Made by a program: the position numbers and the translations under genes. A stretch of DNA of 26,018 bases, from contig DATGZH010000005.1 in the NCBI GenBank assembly GCA_035297265.1, forward strand, positions 1-26,018, written 5' to 3'. Source of the DNA: DATGZH01 sp035297265 (GTDB lineage Bacteria > Actinomycetota > Acidimicrobiia > Acidimicrobiales > RAAP-2). How positions within the stretch are numbered: position 1 is the first letter of the stretch; each line of letters starts with the position of its first letter. The notes beneath the pieces are model-generated. The model made no database searches and was not told the origin of the DNA. It saw only the letters and a program-made list of their open reading frames with translations. Shown here in pieces: positions 22,240 to 26,018 of this stretch.

Positions 22240-23232
22240 TCAGACCGTCGGCCGGGGCCAGTCGCCCAGCTCGAGGACCTCGCCGTCGGCCGCCACGAGG
22301 CGGGCGGGCAGCCCGAAGCGGTCCAGCCGCTCGGGGGCCTCGTCGCCCCACACGACGGCCGCGGTCGAGGCCGCGTTGGCCTCGACGCAGGTGCGGGCGG
22401 CCACGGTCACGAGGCGCCACACCGGCCGGGCCGGCCAGCCGGTGCGGGGGTCGACGATGTGGTGGAGGGGCCAGTTGTCGCGCCACCAGCTGCGGGCGGT
22501 CGTGCCGGAGCTCGCCAGGCCGCCGGAGAAGACCGCGACGGTGCAACCTTCGTCGACCGGCGCCAGGCGGGCGTCGGCGGCCACCGCCACCGGCCAGCCC
22601 TGCTCGGGCACCGGACCGGCCACCGCCACGTCACCGCCGATCGAGAGGAGCGTGCCGGCACCGGTGACACGGGCGACCGCGGCGGCCGCCCGGTCGCAGG
22701 TGAGCGCCTTGGCCGTCGCCCCGAGGTCGAGGTGCACGCCGTGGCGGAGCGTCACTGTGCGCTCGCGGCGGTCGAGCACGACCGAGCGCCACCCCGGTGC
22801 CGGCAGCGGGAGGCCGTTCAGCGGCCGGCTGGGCAGACCCGCCGCCACCTCGTCGTAGTCCCGGTCGTAGCCGAGGGCGATGAGGGCGCCGCCGACGGTC
22901 GGGTCGACCGCGCCGTCGGTGGCCTCGGCCGCGGCGAGGGCCGTCTCCAGGGCCTCGAGGAAGAGGGGGGTCACCCGAACCGGCCGCCCGCCCGCCCAGG
23001 GGAGGCGCGACAGCTCGGAGCCGGGCTCGAAGCGGTTGGCCGCCCGGTCCATCGCAGCGAGCTCGCGCCGGACGATCTCGCGGGCTTCTGGGAGGGCCGA
23101 CGCCGGCTGGACGCTGAGGCTCACCGTCGTCCCCCAGACCCCCCACTGGCTGGTGGCGACGGGCGGCTCGACGATGCTGAGCGCGGGCGGCGCCGGCTCG
23201 GCGGTGGCCCACTCGGGGAGGGCGACGCTCAT
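22240..23232 (-). CDS. apbE: FAD:protein FMN transferase (ApbE)
   Basis: The enzyme has 330 residues. ApbE proteins take FMN from FAD and attach it covalently to Thr/Ser of target proteins, usually outside the cytosol. Motifs are DGAVDPTVGGALIALGYDRDY, HLDLGATAKALTCDRAA, LLSIGGDVAVAG and SSGTTARSWW, then HHIVDPRTGWPA. The metal-site block ADALST reads ANAAST here, so the usual Asp ligand is Asn, a variant I recall from other actinobacterial ApbEs. No clear signal peptide or lipobox is seen; the N-terminus is MSVALPEWATAEPAPPALS. The ATG start at 23232 overlaps the stop of the small membrane-protein gene (ATGA). A flavinylated partner is expected, but no FMN_bind protein is encoded beside it. 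Confidence 0.93.
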   Translation of the reverse strand: MSVALPEWATAEPAPPALSIVEPPVATSQWGVWGTTVSLSVQPASALPEAREIVRRELAAMDRAANRFEPGSELSRLPWAGGRPVRVTPLFLEALETALAAAEATDGAVDPTVGGALIALGYDRDYDEVAAGLPSRPLNGLPLPAPGWRSVVLDRRERTVTLRHGVHLDLGATAKALTCDRAAAAVARVTGAGTLLSIGGDVAVAGPVPEQGWPVAVAADARLAPVDEGCTVAVFSGGLASSGTTARSWWRDNWPLHHIVDPRTGWPARPVWRLVTVAARTCVEANAASTAAVVWGDEAPERLDRFGLPARLVAADGEVLELGDWPRPTV

Positions 23233-23558
23233 GACTGTCCCGTCACCGCCAGGGGGGACTGCCCCGTCGAACTGGGCCCGACGGAGGGCGCCGAGATCCC
23301 CGAGCCGTTGAAGGACGACCCCGAGGAGCCGCTGCCCGACGACGCAGGGGCCGTTCCCGAGCCGCTCTGTGCCACGGAGGGGGATGTGGCGGCGGCCCGG
23401 GCACTGTGGCCCGGTGCGTCGTGGGCAGCGATACCGATGAGCACGCCAGTGCCGGCCACTGCAAGAGCCACGACCCAGTGGGTGGTGCGCCGGACGCGGT
23501 CGATGGCGGAGTCGCGTCCGTAGGTGTCGTAGCTGCGGTTCGGCTCGGCGTGGGGCAT
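23229..23558 (-). CDS. Single-pass membrane protein with Ser/Gly-rich outer tail
   Basis: The product has 109 residues and belongs to no family I recognise. A charged cytosolic N-terminus with several Arg/Asp is followed by one membrane helix (28-45, WVVALAVAGTGVLIGIAAH) and a disordered tail rich in Ser, Gly and Ala (GSGTAPASSGSGSSGSSF). It has no haem, cysteine or FMN-attachment motif that I can see. It is the first gene of the redox operon, with an AGGAG ribosome-binding site (23564-23569) five bases before the ATG. It is translationally coupled to apbE. A scaffold or assembly role for the membrane redox complex is a guess. Confidence 0.75.
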   Translation of the reverse strand: MPHAEPNRSYDTYGRDSAIDRVRRTTHWVVALAVAGTGVLIGIAAHDAPGHSARAAATSPSVAQSGSGTAPASSGSGSSGSSFNGSGISAPSVGPSSTGQSPLAVTGQS

Positions 23559-23677
23559 CGGTGCTCCTCGTGTGCAGCCATCGTCGCCGGCTCAGGTAAG
23601 AGCACCGCGAGGCCGCGATAAGAAGCGCCGAAAAATGTGCTGAGCGCCAGCTGACGGTCGGGGCGGGCCGCCGGGGC
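23559..23677 (-). other. Intergenic stretch between histidine kinase and redox operon
   Basis: Read on the minus strand, the histidine kinase stop is followed by a GC-rich segment, then GCTG-GCGCT-CAGC with ATTTTT four bases on. This short hairpin plus T-run is the only intrinsic-terminator-like signal in the window (about 23633-23650). A promoter for the redox operon must lie between it and 23570. CTTATC and TCTTACC are weak -10 candidates, and none stands out. Confidence 0.4.
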
Positions 23678-25072
23678 TCAGTCCTCGACCGGGACCTCGT
23701 CGGGGTCGAGAACCGCATGGAGCTGGAGGCGCAGGACCGCCCCGCCGCCCTCGGCGGCGGCCGCCTCGACCGAGCCCCCCTCGGCCCCCGCCACCTGGGC
23801 CACGATGGCCAGCCCGAGGCCCGAGCCCGGGAGGGCCCGGGCGGTCCTCGAGCGGTAGAAGCGGTTGAAGATGTGGGGGAGGTCCTCGGGCGAGATGCCC
23901 GGGCCGTGGTCCCGGACGGTCACGAGCCCGTCCTGGCAGGTGACCTCGACGGTGCCGCCGTCGGGGCTCCACTTGATGGCGTTGTCGAGCAGGTTGCCCA
24001 CCGCGTGGGCGAGCCGGTCGCGGTGCCCGACGACCCAGGTGGGGCTGACCGAGGTGTCGAACATGACGCCCCGGCTCCGCCCGTGGGTCGTGGCGAGGGC
24101 CACCGCGTCCTCGACGAGGAGGTCGAGCCGGAGGAGCGCCGCCTCCTCCCGCCTGGGCTCGCCCCGGGCCAGCTCGGCCAGGTCGCCCACGATGTTGGTC
24201 AGCTCCTCCAGCTGCGCCAGCACGTCGCTCACGAGCACCTCGCGGTCCTCGGCCGGGAGCTCGTCGATCCGCCGCACCACCTCGAGGTTGGTCCGCAGGC
24301 TGGTGAGCGGGGTCCGCAGCTCGTGCGAGGCGTCCTGGACGAGACGACGCTGGGCGTCCTGGGACGTCTCGAGGGCCGCGAGGAGCCGGTTGAACGCCCG
24401 CCGCAGCCGCCCGAGCTCGTCCGGACCGCCGGGCGGGAGCCGGCGGGTGACGTCGAGGGTCTGGGCGATGTCCTCCACCGACGAGGTGAGGTCGTTGACG
24501 GGCACGAGCGTGGTGCGGGCCACCAGCCACCCGAGCAGGATGGCCAGCGCGATGCCCATCACGACGACGAGAGCGAGGGCCAGGCCGAGGTGGGTCAGCT
24601 GGTTGTTCACCCCCGTGAGCGGGGTCGCCAGCAGGAGCGCAGCCCCGGGGTTGAGGATCGTCACGGCGGGGTTCTCGGGTCCGCCGTAGGCGGCAAAGCC
24701 CGGCGGGATGTGTGAGACGTACTCCCGGTAGGGCTGGCCGTTGATCGTGACGTTGGCCCAGTAGGGCGCGGCCTTGCCCGCAGCCACCGCGTACACCCGC
24801 TCGCTCACCGGCAGCCGGTTGTTCGGGCACTGGCCCCCGGGGACGACGACGCAGGCCACGTCGCCCGGGAAGAAATCCTGCTGCTGGATGAGGCCGGGCG
24901 GGTTCGCGTCCTCCGCCGCCACGAGGGCGCCGTCCGCCCGCGACTTCAAGAGGTCGTCCACCGAGTTGATGACGGCGTTCCTCGAGGCGAAGAACGTCGC
25001 CGCGGCGGCGAGCAGCACGGCGATGGCGACGGCCACCGCAGCGGCCATGACGAGTCGGCTGCGGAAGGTCAT
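23678..25072 (-). CDS. Two-component sensor histidine kinase, MprB-like
   Basis: The kinase has 464 residues. One membrane helix (about 6-29), an extracytoplasmic sensor of about 130 residues with two cysteines (ACVVVPGGQCPNN), a second helix (161-184) and a HAMP domain precede the kinase core. The phosphoacceptor is His250 in DASHELRTPLTSLR, the N-box has Asn364 (NLLDNAIKWS), and the ATP lid has DHGPGIS, FNRFYRS and GSGLGLAIV. Organisation and motifs are closest to the MprB/TrcS group of actinobacterial envelope-stress kinases. The gene follows its response regulator with a 39-base gap. The signal is unknown; the two cysteines may form a disulphide that senses redox state, which is speculation. 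Confidence 0.95.
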   Translation of the reverse strand: MTFRSRLVMAAAVAVAIAVLLAAAATFFASRNAVINSVDDLLKSRADGALVAAEDANPPGLIQQQDFFPGDVACVVVPGGQCPNNRLPVSERVYAVAAGKAAPYWANVTINGQPYREYVSHIPPGFAAYGGPENPAVTILNPGAALLLATPLTGVNNQLTHLGLALALVVVMGIALAILLGWLVARTTLVPVNDLTSSVEDIAQTLDVTRRLPPGGPDELGRLRRAFNRLLAALETSQDAQRRLVQDASHELRTPLTSLRTNLEVVRRIDELPAEDREVLVSDVLAQLEELTNIVGDLAELARGEPRREEAALLRLDLLVEDAVALATTHGRSRGVMFDTSVSPTWVVGHRDRLAHAVGNLLDNAIKWSPDGGTVEVTCQDGLVTVRDHGPGISPEDLPHIFNRFYRSRTARALPGSGLGLAIVAQVAGAEGGSVEAAAAEGGGAVLRLQLHAVLDPDEVPVED

Positions 25073-25111
25073 GGCGAGCGCCGGCGCCGAGCCTCCGGGA
25101 TCGTCACGCGC

Positions 25112-25783
25112 TCAGCCCTCCCGCAGCACGTAGCCCACGCCCCGGACCGTGTGGAGACAGCGCGGCTCGCCATCGGCTTCGGTCTTGCGCCGCAGGTAAC
25201 CGACGTAGACGGCGAGCGAGTTGGTGCCCGAGTCGAAGTCGTAGCCCCATACTCGTTCCAAGATGACCTCGCGCGTCAGCACCTGCCGGGGGTGGCGCAA
25301 GAGGAGCTCGAGGAGGTCGAACTCGATGCGGGTCAGGGTGAAGGTTCGCTCGCCCCGGGATGCCTCCCTCGTGCCGAGGTCGAGCGAGAGGTCGCCGAAG
25401 CGGAGGACCTCCCCCTCCTCACCGGTCCGCCGGCGCAGGAGCGCCCGCAGCCGGGCGAGCAGCTCGGCCAGGGCGAACGGCTTGACCAGGTAGTCGTCGG
25501 CCCCGGCGTCGAGGCCCACCACCCGGTCGTCGACCGCGTCGCGGGCCGTGAGGATGAGCACCGGGATGTCGTCACCGGTGGACCGCAGCCGGCGGCAGAC
25601 CTCGAGCCCGTCGAGGTCCGGGAGGCCGAGGTCGAGCACGACGGCGTCGGGCGGAGAGAGCGCCAGGGACTCGAGGGCGGCGTGGCCGTCGGCCACCACC
25701 TTCACCTCGTAGCCCTCGAGGCGCAGAGCCCGGTCGATCGAGCCGCTGACGGCGGCATCGTCGTCGACCACGAGGATCTTCAC
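25112..25783 (-). CDS. OmpR-family response regulator, MprA-like
   Basis: This 223-residue DNA-binding regulator has a receiver domain with acidic pocket Asp7-Asp9, phosphoacceptor Asp51 (VVLDLGLPDLDG), Thr79 (LILTARD) and Lys101 (YLVKPFA). The C-terminal winged helix (about 125-222) contains FTLTRIEFDLLELLLRHP, LTREVILERVWGYDF and the wing HTVRGVGYVLRE. GTG start 25783 has a strong AAGGAGG (25794-25800) ten bases before it. It is transcribed with the kinase gene. Target genes are unknown; the redox operon just downstream is the obvious local candidate. Confidence 0.96.
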   Translation of the reverse strand: MKILVVDDDAAVSGSIDRALRLEGYEVKVVADGHAALESLALSPPDAVVLDLGLPDLDGLEVCRRLRSTGDDIPVLILTARDAVDDRVVGLDAGADDYLVKPFALAELLARLRALLRRRTGEEGEVLRFGDLSLDLGTREASRGERTFTLTRIEFDLLELLLRHPRQVLTREVILERVWGYDFDSGTNSLAVYVGYLRRKTEADGEPRCLHTVRGVGYVLREG

Positions 25784-25925
25784 GGACGCGACGCCTCCTT
25801 CCTACGGTCACCGGTCTCGGCGGACGGCCGGGGTGATGCCGTCATCGGGCCGCGCGACGTGCTGAAGTGGCAGCTTACCGGCGGACTCGCCGTTCGATCG
25901 GGCAGGCGCCGCGTCGCCGTGTGGT

Positions 25926-25940
25926 ACTCCTGTCAGGAGT
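25926..25940. repeat. Perfect 15-base palindrome upstream of tRNA-Gln and the response regulator gene
   Basis: ACTCCTG and CAGGAGT are perfect complements around a single central T. It lies 22 bases before tRNA-Gln and about 140 bases before the response regulator start, in the otherwise gene-free stretch 25784-25962. It could be an operator site or part of the tRNA promoter (GGTACTCC). Nothing else in the stretch is convincing, apart from a possible TAAGCT -10 box for the regulator gene on the minus strand near 25873-25878. Confidence 0.45.
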
Positions 25941-25962
25941 GAGGAAGGCCGATGGCCGTCCT

Positions 25963-26018
25963 TCCGGGGTAGTTCAACTGGCAGAACGTCGGCCTTTGGA
26001 GCCGGATGTTGGAGGTTC
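25963..26018 (+). tRNA. tRNA-Gln (anticodon TTG), 3' end outside the window
   Basis: The 5' acceptor strand TCCGGGG is followed by TA, a D-arm GTTC/GAAC, and the anticodon arm TCGGC-CTTTGGA-GCCGG with anticodon TTG at 25996-25998. A five-base variable region (ATGTT) and the start of the T-arm (GGAGGTTC) follow. The D and anticodon stems pair, with one T-G wobble. It reads CAA, and CAG by wobble. The last roughly 19 bases, including the 3' acceptor strand, lie beyond the window. Confidence 0.93.

Overview
The window comes from a chromosome with very high GC content, frequent GTG starts and dense 4-base stop/start overlaps. It almost certainly belongs to an actinobacterium. The order metG-tatD-(cell-wall protein)-ksgA-ispE is the classic actinobacterial one, and two tiny genes match the actinobacterial ribosomal proteins bS22 and bL37. 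Thr/Pro linkers and leaderless GTG starts would suit Acidimicrobiia, but that class assignment is inference.

Layout. (1) 1-4198: a truncated acyl-CoA dehydrogenase gene (minus strand), divergent from a tight three-gene operon of a GT4 glycosyltransferase, a SAM methyltransferase and an alpha/alpha-toroid protein, probably for a glycan or glycolipid. (2) 4262-5980: a two-gene type IV toxin-antitoxin system (AbiEi/AbiEii) of visibly lower GC content, sitting between two convergent chromosomal genes, with a palindromic operator laid over its promoter. (3) 6040-9906 (minus strand): a SAM methyltransferase coupled to a Gdt1-family cation transporter, then an M1 aminopeptidase N. (4) 9949-13156: PfkB sugar/nucleoside kinase, an uncharacterised gene coupled to a lipoprotein gene, a glycerophosphodiesterase, and the small ribosomal protein bL37. 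(5) 13237-19513: housekeeping run of DUF192, rsmI, metG, tatD, an RlpA-like secreted protein at the place usually held by an rpf gene, ksgA, ispE and bS22. (6) 19632-23558: a VOC protein, then a five-gene minus-strand redox operon (Ser/Gly-rich membrane protein, ApbE flavin transferase, ferric-reductase-like haem membrane protein, NuoF-like flavoprotein, ferredoxin). (7) 23678-25783: an MprAB-like two-component system. (8) 25963-end: the first 56 bases of tRNA-Gln(TTG).

How the parts work together. The redox operon reads as a cytosol-to-membrane electron conduit: ferredoxin and NuoF-like protein inside, haem protein across the membrane, and ApbE able to attach FMN covalently to an extracytosolic partner. 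No obvious ApbE target is encoded here. The two-component genes lie just upstream on the same strand and are plausible but unproven regulators. The metG-to-ispE block is ordinary core metabolism (translation, rRNA methylation, isoprenoid synthesis). At many starts a TAnnnT -10 box lies only 6-12 bases before the start codon, which points to widespread leaderless or near-leaderless transcripts. Three of these boxes share the motif TACCATCYCGG.

The most unusual items are the AbiE island with its operator, the redox operon with variant cofactor motifs, the RlpA-like replacement at the rpf position, and the two miniature ribosomal protein genes.
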